Of a DNA stretch of 64,000 nucleotides, positions 33,057-45,240 are shown piece after piece (position 1 is the first letter of the stretch; every line of letters begins with the position of its first letter). A program made the translations under genes and the position numbers. Under the pieces are notes generated by a model. That model was not told where the DNA came from and searched no databases. It worked only from the letters and a program-made list of their open reading frames with translations. This DNA comes from Crossaster papposus (taxonomy: Eukaryota > Echinodermata > Asteroidea > Velatida > Solasteridae), in assembly GCA_037893245.1 (NCBI GenBank), contig JBAIAA010000604.1, positions 186,001 to 250,000 on the forward strand. Direction: 5' to 3'.

Positions 33057-33985
33057 TATTCCCTTTTCCAGTGTTAATTTTAATTTTACGTTAAATGCTC
33101 ATGTCACTGCGAAAACTAATACGAGTCAAAGGTATTCCGTGTCTCCGCACAAAATGACTACTTGGTTGCAATGGTGTACAGTGATACACATGCTTATTTA
33201 AAATTGTCTTTACACAAGTAAAGCTAGGAATTCACTGCTTTTATCTTCGGTGAATTTACGAATTACGAATCCCAAGTTATATTTGTCCTTAACACTAACC
33301 AAGAGCTTGCAATGATTACGTAAGATCCTCCGAAATCACCTGCATCTAAAATTAATACGCTTCTAATGGCCACGATACCAGAATGCATGCTTGTCATGTC
33401 CACTTATTTGGATGGCAATACTTCAGTCGACGCAATGGTTTATTAATCCACAAATCCACAATTTATGGAGGATTATCAAATGAAAAACAATTTCCCCGAC
33501 CTCGTGTTGGGAACCCAAGCAAGGGTGTATTTCCCCCACGTCCATGGGCCTATAACCAATACATGGGCCTTCGTTCTTAACTTTCCTAAGTTTAAAATTC
33601 AATACGTAATGGCAATTACTTACTGAGTATGGTGTACGTGTACAAGACATTTTCTCTGAGCGTCCTTGCTTATGTCAGAGCAGCGATGTGGCGATATATG
33701 TGCCGGCAGATGCAAAACAGTGTCGCAAGGTTATCTACATCGAAATGCCTCTCATTAAAACCTGCCTACAATAACACCACCACGTTATAGCCTGTTGACA
33801 CGCTTGTATGGTACCAATTGCAAGCATTGTGTTTATTTGTCTAAACCAAACATTATAGGTCTCCAGAAATCCCACCTTTATTCGCTTGAGCAGTCGCGCC
33901 ATTATTCAGAGGTCAACTCCATGCAACCAAGCACAAGGGGTTTACCACCGATTGTGCCAACAGTCAATAAGTAAGTGTTCTATAT
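33057..33985. other. Intergenic; no gene seen
   Basis: Short frames only, without recognisable motifs. Confidence 0.35.
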
Positions 33986-34125
33986 AGGACACTTATCGTC
34001 GTGCGTGTGAGTAGAGCGTCGTGCGTGTGGGGAGCTCCGTCGTACGTGTGAGCAAAACCGTCGTGTTTGTGAGTAGAGCGTCGTGTGTGTGGAGAGCTCC
34101 GTCGTACGTGTGAGCAATAAGTGCT
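33986..34125. repeat. Two-copy tandem repeat (about 60 bp)
   Basis: Units of GAGTAGAGCGTCGTG...GAGCTCCGTCGTACGTGTGA with GTCGTGCGTGTG sub-repeats. Confidence 0.75.
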
Positions 34126-34364
34126 GTACTAAAGTTACGAACGAAATGGGTTATGTCTTAAGCCTAAGTCCCATTTTCCGCGGCGGCCGTGGGGTCTAAA
34201 ATATTGTGACGTTCGTCGTTAGCGTACCAGTCCGACTGCGTCTGACTGGTTTGTTTGGTAGCGTGTCGCCTCGACGGTGTAGTATCCCAGCGGTGTTGGA
34301 CCACAGCACCAGGCTATCTTCTTTGCTTGGAGGACAGGACCAGTAGACTGGTGAAGCGGAGCCA

Positions 34365-34615
34365 GTGGGAATGGGGCGTCGGAATGTTGGTGGAGTCAGA
34401 ATGTGGGAAGTGGGAATGGGGTGGAATGTGGGAATAGGGTGGACTCGGAATGTGGGAGGAGTCGGAATGGGAATAGGGTGGAATCGGAAGGTGGGTGGAG
34501 TCGGAAGGTGGGAGGAGTCGGAATGGGAATAGGGTGGAGTCGGAAGGTGGGAGGAGTCGGAATGGGAACAGGTGGAGTCGGAATGTGGGAGGAGTCGGAA
34601 TGTGGGAGGACTAAT
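34365..34615. repeat. GGAGTCGGAATGTGG minisatellite
   Basis: More than ten degenerate 16-19 bp copies of GGAGTCGGAAGGTGGGA or GGAGTCGGAATGGGAATAGG. The plus-strand frame across it is repeat translation. Confidence 0.9.
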
Positions 34616-34929
34616 AATTGGTAATCAGAGGTTTCTCATCAAGAACAGTGGTCATTGCCTTTAATCAGTCATCATCCGTCATGTCATTCCATCATAATCA
34701 ATAGCCTTAGTAATTATTCTAGTCATTAGAGGATCAAGCAATCAACTGCCTAAATCTTAGCCCTGCATCGCCTTTTATAAACTTTGAGCCCCTTAGGCCA
34801 AGTACAACTTCTCTTTGACATACAACAGTGCATAAAGGCAATTGACCAATCAGATACCAGGATTCCCTAATATGCAATGTGTGGGTGACTTGCAAGGCCT
34901 TTAAAACATACAGTTGGCGACTTTATAAT

Positions 34930-36145
34930 TCTTATTCCGTCACAATATCTACGGCCGATAGCAACTATAGAGCTGCCGCAGCATTCCCACGGTCACATAC
35001 TGTAGAAGTCACGGCCGTACGGTCGTTGAAGTGATGGCGCACGGTCGCCTTAGGGCATCCCTGCGGCGGCCGTAGGTTTTTGACAAAAACCAAGGCATAC
35101 GCAAGGTAGCCGCAAGGCGCCCGCAAGGCGGCCGCAGGGGTACCTTATACGGCGACCGTGCGGCCAGACTGTCACGGGGGCCGTACGGATGGCGCGCGAC
35201 GGGCGTACGGGAGCCGTGCGTGGGCCTTGCGTTGCCCGCAGCGTGTGCCACATACCGCAAGGCCATCGTACGGGCACCGCAGGGCCGCCTTAAGGCTGTC
35301 CTAGGGCGCCCGTGGAATTCCTGCCGCCGCCGCAATTTTGTTGGGGTCCGCAAAAGTCAATTGTAATTCATAAGACCCCAGGGCAGACGTATGGTCGCCG
35401 TGGAACCGCTCTACGGCATGGCTACGGTGTGTCTAATTGCTACGGCGAACCTAGAAATGAAAACAGTTATAACTCCGCGCTATAATCACACGGCGACCCC
35501 TACGGCCTGTAAAATATAGGGATACGCTCTAGGGCGACCCCGAGGCCACCGCAGATCCTCTGCGACTGCCGCAGGTATCTCTCGACTTTGCGGGGTTACG
35601 GCCGCCGTATCCTAGCCGTAGAGCAAATGTATCTTCTTTGCCGTACGCATTGTGACTTGCCTAATTAACATTTGCCCCAGACGCCGTGCGATGGGTCTAC
35701 GATTTTCCGTACGATTTTTGAGGCATCGTAGGTGGCTACGGGCTACCTGCTACGGCGTATGTGTTCACATTGTGTACGAGCATCGTGTGATTTCTCGTAC
35801 GGGCCCTCGGGGGAAGGCCGGGGCAAAGACGTACAGAGGCTGCAAATCGTGCAATTTCAGTGCAGTTGCGCGCTGATCGTACATAACTTAACGCAAGATT
35901 GTAGGTGGACATTGGGGCTCACTGCTTGTGCAGTACCCGTTAAATCTCGTTTTATGCACGATCAGCGCGCGGCCTCCGCCTGGGCGGGGACATGTCTACG
36001 GGCTACGGGGTTACGATTTTTTTCAAATTTGTATAACTTCTCGCTAAACAAAATAGTAGAGGCCGCGGCGCCCGTGAATCCGTACGAAAATCTCACGGCC
36101 GCATCTTGCACGGAGAGGGGTATACGGGCTCTGTAGACCTATCGC
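34930..36145. repeat. GC-rich word array (CGGCCGTA / TACGGCGACC)
   Basis: Unlike its AT-rich surroundings, this 1.2 kb is full of direct and inverted variants of GGCCGTACGG and CTACGGCGACC. It resembles the interior of the ACACGCTG composite in design, so it may be another non-autonomous DNA element, but clear ends were not found. Overlapping frames on both strands are artefacts of composition. Confidence 0.6.
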
Positions 36146-36990
36146 AGGCCAAATGTGAATTAGACATTACGTGTGGCGTAAGACAACTTTCGTGCAACCG
36201 AAAGAAATTAAGACACAGCTGTTGTACCGTCACAACTTACGCATTAGTGGGACATTGATTTACGATATAAAATTATGTATAATGGGGAGGTGACTTAATA
36301 AAGTTAGGGTAGCCATACGCGGCAATTATGTTCAGGCTGAAATACAGCGTCATTTATGATTGTTTTAATAAAACAATTGAAAACAATACTTCTTCATGTT
36401 TTAACACCATTTTGGTTGTGAACGAAATGTTGATGAAACAAATTGCATTTTTGTTAGTCAAAACATTTGCGAAGGACCATGAAATATATAGCATCACATT
36501 AGAAGAGTTTTCGTACTCCGAAAACACGAAATTTGTGTAGCTCAGGGAAAAGAACAACTATACAGCAATTGTATAATACTTCAATTGTTTGTACTTAACA
36601 AATACAACAATTATAGCAATGAATACAAACTAGAAAACAAAAACCACAAATGAAGGGTCGAACAAAGTGAGATTGTTCAATCTACAACTCGAAATTCTTT
36701 TAATCGACACGGAACACGCACAAAGCGAGTCAAAAGGAAAGTAACCGAATTTGAAAAAATATTTGATTTTGTTTGTAAATATTATGGGGATAAGTTACAT
36801 TTTATTGACTTGCAAAGGAAAGCATACAACAATCGTCATTAATATTTCGAAGGCAAGTGTCCACTTGTTCTAAACACAAAATCTGACAATGCAAATAAGG
36901 TTTTCAGTCTTAATTTCAAATATTAAAATCTCATTTGTATTTGAATTCTCACTAAGCTCAACAGCTTCCAATCATTATATAGTATTCGAC
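36146..36990. other. Intergenic; no gene supported
   Basis: AT-rich; the 67-70-residue frames at 36328-36557 overlap on both strands and carry no motif. Confidence 0.35.
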
Positions 36991-37684
36991 GGACAGCTAT
37001 CGAAATGGGTTATTTTAGGGAAAAAACGCATAACTTCTGCTAGCATGGATCCATTTCGGAAATTTTTTGGTGACCTGTCACCACAAAATGAGAGTAAAGT
37101 CGCACAATGTGATTCAGAGATATGGCCATCCAAAGTCAAAATATGAAGGGGTGGTCAATTTTAAGATTTTGCGTAATTTGGATGTGATCAGATGACCGAA
37201 AACCTCTTGAATTACGCGTAGTTTGCGTGGATTAAAGTCCATTAGTGGTCTAATTAACACGGTAATTAAATATGCAAATCAGGTCCTCGTAAGTATCCCA
37301 CGTTTTCGAAATATTGATATTTTGCCGTTTATATAATGGACAGCTATCGAAATGGGTTATTTTAGGAAAAAACGCATAACTTCTGCTAGCATGGATCCAT
37401 TTCGGTAATTTGTTGGTGACCTGTCACCACAAAATGAGAGTAAAGTCGCACAATGTGATTCAGAGATATGGCCATCCAAAGTCAAAATATGAAGAGGTGG
37501 TAAATTTTAAGATTTTGCGTAATTTGGATGTGATCAGATGACCGAAAACCTCTTAAATTACGCGTAGTTTGCGTGGATTAAAGTCCATTAGAGGTCTAAT
37601 TAACACGGTAATTAAATATGCAAACCAGGTCCTCGTAAGTATCCCACGTTTTCGAAATTTTGATATTTTTCCGTTTATATAATA
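36991..37684 (+). repeat. 347-bp direct tandem duplication
   Basis: The segment starting GGACAGCTATCGAAATGGGT at 36991 recurs at 37338 with few differences over its full length. A 33-bp part around GGTGACCTGTCACC occurs again inverted at about 37966-37998. Confidence 0.9.
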
Positions 37685-39318
37685 TTGTGTATGTGTGAAA
37701 CATTTCAAGAAGAAATAATGATTAGAACATAGCCGTTGCTATGCTCAACCGAACCTTACTGTTTTCCAATCTTTTGCGTGTTTTGTTTAAGGTGTTTAAA
37801 GTAAGTTTTCTCACTAACACGTTTTGTGAAACCCTACGACCTTCTAAAGCGCTGTAAAATGTATTTATCGCAAAACCCCCAATCGTTATGTATCATTGGA
37901 AAGCTCTCTTTCTCAAGAATTTGAAAATGCCAATATCTCAATTTTCAATATTTCCGACTTTACTCTCATTTTGTGGTGACAGGTCACCAATGAGTGAGAG
38001 AACATGCTATTTATTGACATCAAATTTGATTGCTTTTTAAGAATAATAAAACATAATTGATTACAAACATGCCGTGTACGGGATTGTGACCTGCGTCGGT
38101 CCCAATACAGTTATAATTATACACTAGTACATGTCCTACGGCGTGTCGTAAGATATGCATTTTACGACAAGCCTGAAAGCTTTTTGATGCAACCGCAGTT
38201 ACGACATGGCTTTATGCTGTACTAAATTTCTTATCTTTCGACAAGCATGCCCAAGAAAGTGCGCCACCAACGTTGAAATGTATCTCATTCGTTCTTCCAC
38301 GCTCATGAGCCACACATCTCACACAGTAAATACGGGGAGATCGCTACCGCGAAGCGCACCATTGAAACACGTACAGATTTGCTCCGTGTATCGCGCTCTC
38401 CGCATTTAGTGATTCATACAACGTCCGCAAAGCCAGGTACGCAGGCACGATCTACACGGATTTTGTTTGGGGCGATGTCATTTTCTGCCATTTTCGTTCG
38501 AAAACAACACGATAAAACGCAAGGGGGTCACAGGCAGATTTTTTGTTAAATTCAGTATATCACTGCTACATCCTTTTTTAACGTATCCATGGAAAAAAAT
38601 GAGTGGGGTCAAAGCACGATTTTTCACAATTTATCGATTATTATTGCCCTTTTTAGGGGAGGTATTTGTTAACGTCGTTTGAGTATTTGTGCACAATCTC
38701 CACGCGCATCAACGGTACGTCAACGCTTAATTTTTTCGACTGCTTTTTTCATTTTCAATACAATTTTTGTCATTGGATGATAAACATTAAGGTAAATAAC
38801 AACCTTGTACAACTACAAAAGACAAGATGTTAAGATTGGATGCCAAAAACTCTTTATTTTTCGAGTGAGAAAATTGTTCCCCCCTATTTTGAGAATGGAC
38901 GGTACCACAGCGTTTCGCAATCACAGCCTCGAAGGGCCCCCCTCCCCCCCCCCCCCCCCCCTGTATTAGGCATATCACACTCTACTGCAAAGGGACGCGC
39001 GAAGCTCACTGTGCGCTTAATTTTGTTTGCAAAACGTATTACGATCGCAGAAAACTGTCTAGACATTTCTGAAAATGTTAAACAACGGACATTTTAGTAC
39101 GCTCCCGTCGCGCTCACTGCGCTTCAACGGCGCTCCCGCTGCGACCTACCGGGTCTCATTTTGTCCAGTGTGGAGTTTGAACGCGCCCCCACGGCGCTCT
39201 AGTGACGCTCTACGCGACCAATCGCGCTGGCGTTACGCCCTTATGACGTCCGCAATACGTTCTCGCGGCATAACGTGAGCATAACGTGTGCGTCCTTGCC
39301 TCGCTCGCTTTGCACTAA
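37685..39318. other. Intergenic; no gene supported
   Basis: Holds the inverted fragment at about 37966-37998, a C20-class run at 38941-38962 and, at 39100-39310, a GCGCTC-rich stretch. Frames are short and featureless. Confidence 0.35.
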
Positions 39319-40483
39319 TGGCCCTGTCACACTAGAACGTTTTAGGCCAACGCGTGAGTAGCGCGTTAAAAATAGTTGATACGCTGGCAAACGCTGAACT
39401 TCCACAGAAAAAGTCAAGTGGAACCGTGATTTCAGCGTGTCCATAACGCGTTGTTAACGAGTTCAATGCGTTTGCCAGCGGGTGAGAAACGCGTTAGTAA
39501 CGCGCTCGACGACTGACGAACGACTGCCCAGCGCGTGAGTAGCGCGTTACAACGCGCGCCAGCGTACTGCAACGACCACATGGTTAGTTGTATAAAAAGC
39601 CGACGCGCTACTACACTAATGGCCCTGTCACACCAGAACGTTTTAGACCAACGTGTTGGAATTTCGGTAACACGCGGGTAAACGTTGACCAACGCTAGGC
39701 CAGCGTTCGCAACACGCTAAGCGCGTTACCCACACGCTGGAACACGCTGTCACACGCTGAGGCAAAAATACATTTTTCAACATACCTAAAATTGTCAGCG
39801 TTTGCCAGCGTGTGCTTGCACACGCTGGCGGCGCGCAGGGTGGTCGTTAATCATGCGTCGAACGCGCTAGATGATCGTTACTAACCCACTACTCACACGC
39901 TGGCGACCCGCTGTCGTATTTTTACTTTAAATCAGTGATACGTTCCTCACACGCTGAGCGCGTTCCTTACACGATACTCACGCGCTGGCATACGCTATGA
40001 ACCCGTTATCAACCTGCATAGACACGCTGAAATCACGGTTCCAATTGACTTTTTCTGTGAAAGTTTAGCGATTGCCAGCGTATCAACTATTTTTAACGCG
40101 CTACTCATGCATTGGCCTAAAACGTTCTGGGGTGACAGTGCCATAACCAGCGTGTCGCCAGAGTACGCCAGCGTACGCCAGCGTGCGCCAGCGTGTGAGT
40201 AGCGGGTTGATAACGATCGTCTAGCGTGTTCGACGCGTGAGTAACAAACCTTCAACGCTCTGCCAGCGTGTACAGTCACACGCTGGCAAACGCTGGAAAT
40301 TGTATGTATGTTGAAAAAAATCATGTTTTCCTCAGCGTGTGACAGCATGTCTCAGCGCGTGAGTAACGCGCTCAGCGTGTTGCTAACGCTGGCCTAGCGT
40401 TGGTCAGCGTTTGCCAGCGTGTTGCCAAAATTACAACACGTTACTCACGCGTTTGCCTAAAATGGTCTGGTGTGACAGGGCCA
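39319..40483. mobile_element. Nested PIF/Harbinger-like composite, copy 2 (inverted)
   Basis: Same design as 28613-29797: outer ends flanked by TAA (39316-39318, 40484-40486), inner ends at 39620 and 40143 flanked by TAA (39617-39619, 40144-40146). The spacing of inner and outer ends is mirrored relative to copy 1, and the reading frame beginning MDTLKSRFHLTFSVEVQRLP on the minus strand recurs on the plus strand in copy 1, so the whole composite has been copied as a unit. Confidence 0.85.
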
Positions 40484-40486
40484 TAA

Positions 40487-40853
40487 TGCTGCTCGATTTG
40501 CGCTGCCGCTGCGACCGTACTGAGCCCTTACAGCTCTCTGATCAGAGCGCCGATCCTCGGCGACCATTTTGTGCATGCACAAAATGGTTGCCGCGGTCAG
40601 GCGTCTCAGGGAAACCACAGCGTTCCTCTCCCGACCAAGCGAGTTTCCACTGTGTCAACTCTGCGTTTTTTATGTTTTTGTGGTCGCAGTCTGAGCGCAG
40701 TCCAATCGCAGGCCTGGTGTGACAGATCAGATTACACAAGTATGGCGATGTGAAAGGTAAACATGCTAAAGGGAGGAAATGTGAAGACATTGATAGTGAT
40801 GAAGACAACTTATTTACAGCGGAAAGGTTTGATGAATTGAAAGACGTTCGATC
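40487..40853. other. Intergenic with a 26-bp perfect palindrome
   Basis: 40563-40588 is a perfect dyad (ACCATTTTGTGCA and its complement). No gene seen. Confidence 0.6.
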
Positions 40854-41235
40854 TTAACCCTTTCAATCCCACGGGCTCCAAAAAGAGCCTTTGTTGTGAT
40901 ATGCTTGGAACCCGTGGGCGACAAAAAGTCCCACGATTTGCCATGAGCTTGGAGACCAAGGCAACTTATCTCACCAGCGAAAACACTGCTTGAGAGTTAT
41001 TGGTTTGGCGCCCTCTGCTGACAGAAATAAAGTTTTTGAAGTTAGCGCGCCATCCCATATGCATTGCATGCAGGCATGAATGTACGTGTACATGTACGTG
41101 ATCGTGAATAGGTACAGGTACGGTTAGCTACCGGTCACGTGACTGACGCGACGCGCGACATTATAGCGTCGCGTCCCATGCATATCCATTGCAGTCGAAG
41201 TAGGTTATACGTATCGCTGTGTTTTTGCAATCGGA

Positions 41236-41373
41236 ATGGAACAAATCCCCAATGATGACATTTTGGCTGAGATTTTAGCAGATAGTGATTCCGGATCTGA
41301 CTTAAATGATGACACTGAAGAGTCTTCGGACAACGAAAGCATGCTCGGCGAAAACACAGCAGAATTTCAAGAG
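41236..41373 (+). CDS. piggyBac exon 1
   Basis: 138 bp, 46 codons, phase 0, donor GTAAGC. The upstream ATG context follows the left end by about 380 bp. Confidence 0.85.
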
Positions 41374-43465
41374 GTAAGCGCATGATACAGGCTTGAGTAG
41401 GTGCCCTCGAGTATAACGGAAATTAGAGTATAACTGTATTTATTTGATGTATGTACAGTGGCACTCATTGCATGTACATCAAATGAATACAGATTACAGT
41501 CCTATAGATATTTACCTCAACCCATAAACATGGTATAGCCTGTCGTGCAATTTTGCATCCAAAAAGTTGCAGTAGTAGTATTCTTAACCTCAAATAAGAA
41601 TAGCTTCGTAGGCCGTTTGGCCTGGTATTTAGACTCCGTATTATTATGTATTATATTTGGCAAGAATTTAGAAGATGATTCACTATGCCAATCACAGTCA
41701 ATACCATACACCAGGCATTCACATTCATGACATATCTGCAACGACTATTGAGGCCACCATGATCGTTCTTTTCTCAGCGCAATATTCATTTTAGGCATGT
41801 GCTGCAAATTAGCATTAACAAATATAGGACCGATAATCAAATTGTATCTTGCTTCTTTTGCAGCCTACCCAAGATGACGGCCATCCAAGTTCTTCCAAAT
41901 CAAGAACCGGAAAAGCCAATTTCCGATCTGGTTGGGAACGACGAGACCACTACGATTGTGGGACTGTGCAGTTCACTGGAAATCCTGGCCCAACTGGCGA
42001 CTTCGGAACACTCTCGGCAGTGGAGATCTTCAAGCTGTATTTTTGCCAACTCGTGTGGGATTTGCTTGTCGACGAGACTAATCGCTATGCACAGCAAACA
42101 ATAGACTCAAATCCTGAACAACAGTTCTCCTGGTACCCAACCAACGTTCCCGAAATGATGGCATTTGTAGCACTTATCATTGCTATGGGCATAAACAAAT
42201 CGCCTCAATATAGGATGTATTGGTCAACGTCAGAAATTTTGAAAATTCCCTTTTATCCGTCGGTAATGTCGAGAAATCGTTTCATTTCAATTCTTCGGTT
42301 TCTCCACATCTCCAATAACCAAATTCCTCGTGAATCCTCGGCTAAACAAGACAAACTTTCCAAAGTTCGGCCCTTGATAGAAGTCATTATCCCGAAGTTT
42401 CTTAACCTGTATAAACCTGCGCAGAATCTGTCTCCAGACGAGAGTATGTTGAAATTTAAGGGACGCTTAAGTTTTATTCAGTACATGCCCAACAAACCAG
42501 TAAAACGTGGGATGAAAGCATTTTCATTAAATTGTAGTAAATCCGGATACACGTGCAATTGGGAACTGTACACAGGTGCTGACAACACAAAAACTGTAAA
42601 CGATAAGGTACATGTAGATTCCGAGTCATCAGACTGCCATCCACCAAACCTGACAGTCCCTGGAAAAGTGGTTATAGAATTAGTCAAACCACTTCAGAAT
42701 AAGGGACACGTCATATACTGTGACAATTACTATACAAGTCCGTCGCTGATAGCAAAACTGTCTGAACAAGGCTTTGGATGTTGCGGAACTGCTCGATATA
42801 CTGCTAAGGGAATACCCGAGGTCGCAAATCCAAAAAATCATAAAATGAAGAAAGGTAGCAACCCAATCTTTTTGGTGAAAAATGGGCAATTGTGCATGGT
42901 TTGGCAAGACAAAAAATCTGTAACATTTTTAACTAATGTCGGCAGCACTGCAGTGTCAAAAAAGCAAACTCGATGTAAAAAGAGCACTTCTGGATTTCGT
43001 GAAGTTATGAAGCCCGAATGTATTTCATCTTACAATTTAAATATGGGAGGCACAGATTTAGCAGACCAGTGTTTTCAGTACTACAATCATACCCACAGAA
43101 GCTTGAAATGGTGGAAACGAGTTTTTTACCATCTTCTCAATATATGTATTGTCAATAGCAGAGTAATATTTAACAGCACAGCAGGGAGCAAAAATTTCAG
43201 TAACCTTGATTTTCGTATAGGGATTGTACAAGGCTTGCTATTAGGTTGGAAACGTAATGCAACAAGTCAGTTGAGATACCATATTCCTATTGATTTGGCA
43301 AGACAACAGCACTTTCCTGGCAAAAACCGCAATGGAAAGAAACGCGACTGCATTGTTTGCAGTAACCGCAAATTAGGCCGGCGAAAACAAACGGTGATTA
43401 TATGTAAGCAATGTATGAAGCCTATGTGCATAGTTCCTTGCTTTGAGAATTACCATACCACTTGA
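41236..43465 (+). CDS. piggyBac transposase (PGBD4-like), apparently intact, 2 exons
   Basis: Exon 1 (41236-41373) encodes an acidic N terminus (MEQIPNDDILAEILADSDSG...). A 490-bp intron ends TTCTTTTGCAG and exon 2 (41864-43465) runs 533 codons to TGA; total 579 residues, normal for the family. The catalytic Asp residues are visible: D238 in LSPDESMLKFKGRL, D333 in YCDNYYTS, and D444/D447 in NMGGTDLADQ, matching the family's D-D-D order. The C terminus is a cysteine-rich domain (CIVCSNRKLG...CKQCMKPMCIVPCF), the usual end-binding part. There is no stop or frameshift, so the enzyme may be functional. It is flanked by matching TTAA ends, so it is a transposon gene, not a domesticated one. Confidence 0.95.
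41864..43465 (+). CDS. piggyBac exon 2
   Basis: Begins PTQDDGHPSSS after the acceptor; contains the whole catalytic core and the cysteine-rich end. Confidence 0.95.
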   Translation, partial: PTQDDGHPSSSKSRTGKANFRSGWERRDHYDCGTVQFTGNPGPTGDFGTLSAVEIFKLYFCQLVWDLLVDETNRYAQQTIDSNPEQQFSWYPTNVPEMMAFVALIIAMGINKSPQYRMYWSTSEILKIPFYPSVMSRNRFISILRFLHISNNQIPRESSAKQDKLSKVRPLIEVIIPKFLNLYKPAQNLSPDESMLKFKGRLSFIQYMPNKPVKRGMKAFSLNCSKSGYTCNWELYTGADNTKTVNDKVHVDSESSDCHPPNLTVPGKVVIELVKPLQNKGHVIYCDNYYTSPSLIAKLSEQGFGCCGTARYTAKGIPEVANPKNHKMKKGSNPIFLVKNGQLCMVWQDKKSVTFLTNVGSTAVSKKQTRCKKSTSGFREVMKPECISSYNLNMGGTDLADQCFQYYNHTHRSLKWWKRVFYHLLNICIVNSRVIFNSTAGSKNFSNLDFRIGIVQGLLLGWKRNATSQLRYHIPIDLARQQHFPGKNRNGKKRDCIVCSNRKLGRRKQTVIICKQCMKPMCIVPCFENYHTT

Positions 43466-43888
43466 TTGTACTACATGTAATTGCCGGCCCCCCCCCCCCC
43501 CCCCCCCCCCAAATCAATGTTGAGAAAATGAGGCGTCGGACGCACTTAGGTTACACTCCAAACCAACATTGATTTCGGGGGGGGGGGGGGGTATAATTAC
43601 TTATGATGTATGTCTGTACAGTAAATACATGTACAAGTAAATAGTTTGTTTCCAGCCAAATTGTTTTTATAATGGCTTTTGATGCATGTGTATGAACCGA
43701 ATACAAGTAAATGGTTCATTTTCAAGAAAATAACAAAGGAATTAAAAACAAAAATTCTCATACAAGTTATTGTTTTTCCACATGTAAACAAAATCTGAAA
43801 CATGTGCCGTATTTATCACATGTTCTGAATTATTACCCGTTTGTATTACTTTTCCCCCCGAGTGTAAATACGTATCTAATTATTTCAT
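43466..43888. repeat. piggyBac 3' flank with paired poly-C/poly-G hairpin
   Basis: 43486-43590 folds back: a C run and AAATCAATGTTG pair with CAACATTGATTT and a G run. A comparable CAACATTGA-G-run arrangement follows the second piggyBac copy near 59640-59700. Confidence 0.7.
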
Positions 43889-44623
43889 TATTTGCACTGC
43901 GGCGAGTGAGGGCGCAAGATAAGATACTGTCAGTGTTAAGTCTGGTTTCGTCATGGCCGGACGTGCTCGTCTTCGCGGCCGGACCGATAGCCAGCCTTGG
44001 GCCGTGTTTTACACCGCGGCATGGCAGCAACCTAGGATTCAAGAGGGGTCTTTTTTGGGAAGGTTTTGCCATCCCAGTAAAAGTCAATCGCACTTGTGTT
44101 TGCGAGTTTGGACATTTGGCTAGTTTGAAGACCCTTTCTTGAATTGTATGGAGAAATGAGGTAGGATCAAACCACTTTTTAATTTATTTTGTTGGTGCAG
44201 CTCAAAACTGAAGGAGCCCCCCTTGAAAAGGGGCGTGTCGATTTGGTTTAGGGAGCCGTGCTCTGAGACAATTGTATTCTTATAGAAGTGCAGGTATTAT
44301 TGTTTTACCTCACGTTTTGCGTTTGCTTCGGCAGAGTTTAGAAAATGTCTCCAGGGTGCGCCAGCATATAGGTTTGAATGTTTGCTATGCTTAGCGGTAT
44401 AGAGTCTTCGTACTGAAGACAACCTTTGTACGGTTGGGAGGTTGGGAGTGGCTGCACTGATGCGTGACAATAGAATGTGAGAGCGCCACAATGGTCTATG
44501 CAAAAGGCTGGCCTATTTGTTTAACAATTAGGGCCAGGAATGCAGGGTTTAATATCGTGTCCAAATGAAGTTATATGTTATTCAGGCTACTTAATGTTTG
44601 CATACGTTTTCAGCAATGAATTT

Positions 44624-44983
44624 TCAACAACAAAAAAGACAGATGAAGACATTGTTCACCAGTAGAGGTATATCTCTTATCGCATTTAAAAATTCACTTT
44701 TTGTATTGAATTCATATAATGCATTTTTACGTAGAATTCGCCGTGCGATTAAATCAGGTGTATAGTATATTGCAGTATATGCTGGTGTAGAGGCAGCCGC
44801 CCTATAGCACGCACGCATGTTCTCCGCATTCAAATGTCGTATAGTGCTCTTAGTGTATTCAGTGTAATCTTCGTTGATTGCTCTATTTCGGGGGTGTTTT
44901 TCTACAGATCTGATTTTCTGGTTTAACACTCCTATATACAGTGCAGTTACCATAGAGCTGTCAGACCTTTTAAAACCTTTCAA
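44624..44983 (-). CDS. Unrecognised 119-residue frame in E1
   Basis: Contains NEDYTEYTKSTIRHLNAENM and PDLIARRILRKNALYEF. No family recognised and no clear splice partners. It may be a remnant of E1's own genes or chance. Confidence 0.2.
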   Translation of the reverse strand: MKGFKRSDSSMVTALYIGVLNQKIRSVEKHPRNRAINEDYTEYTKSTIRHLNAENMRACYRAAASTPAYTAIYYTPDLIARRILRKNALYEFNTKSEFLNAIRDIPLLVNNVFICLFCC

Positions 44984-45240
44984 GTTTTCTGGACTGACGC
45001 GTTTTGAAAGGTGAGAAAGCTGTCTGACAAATAGAACCTATGAGGGGTTTTGAAGGGTAAAACAGCTCTCTGAACAAACTGGTGTTAAAAACTTTCTAAA
45101 GGTTTTGAAAGGTGTAGTAGTGCAGTAGCAAAAAATTCTGGAGCATTTTGAAAGGTTCATACTTATTGATGACCATTTTGCCCATTAAGCAGATTTTGAA
45201 AGGTTTTGAAAGGTAAAACCATCAGAGGGTTAATTGAGAC
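44940..45240. repeat. GTTTTGAAAGGT word repeats
   Basis: Six or so scattered direct copies of GTTTTGAAAGGT, with one inverted set (ACCTTTTAAAACCTTTCAAG) at 44965-44985; perhaps a degraded MITE. Confidence 0.5.

Noticed and set aside
34403..34624. Glycine/valine-rich ORF
   Set aside because: Minisatellite translation.
35009..35353. Arginine-rich minus ORFs
   Set aside because: Several frames are open at once because of GC-rich word repeats.
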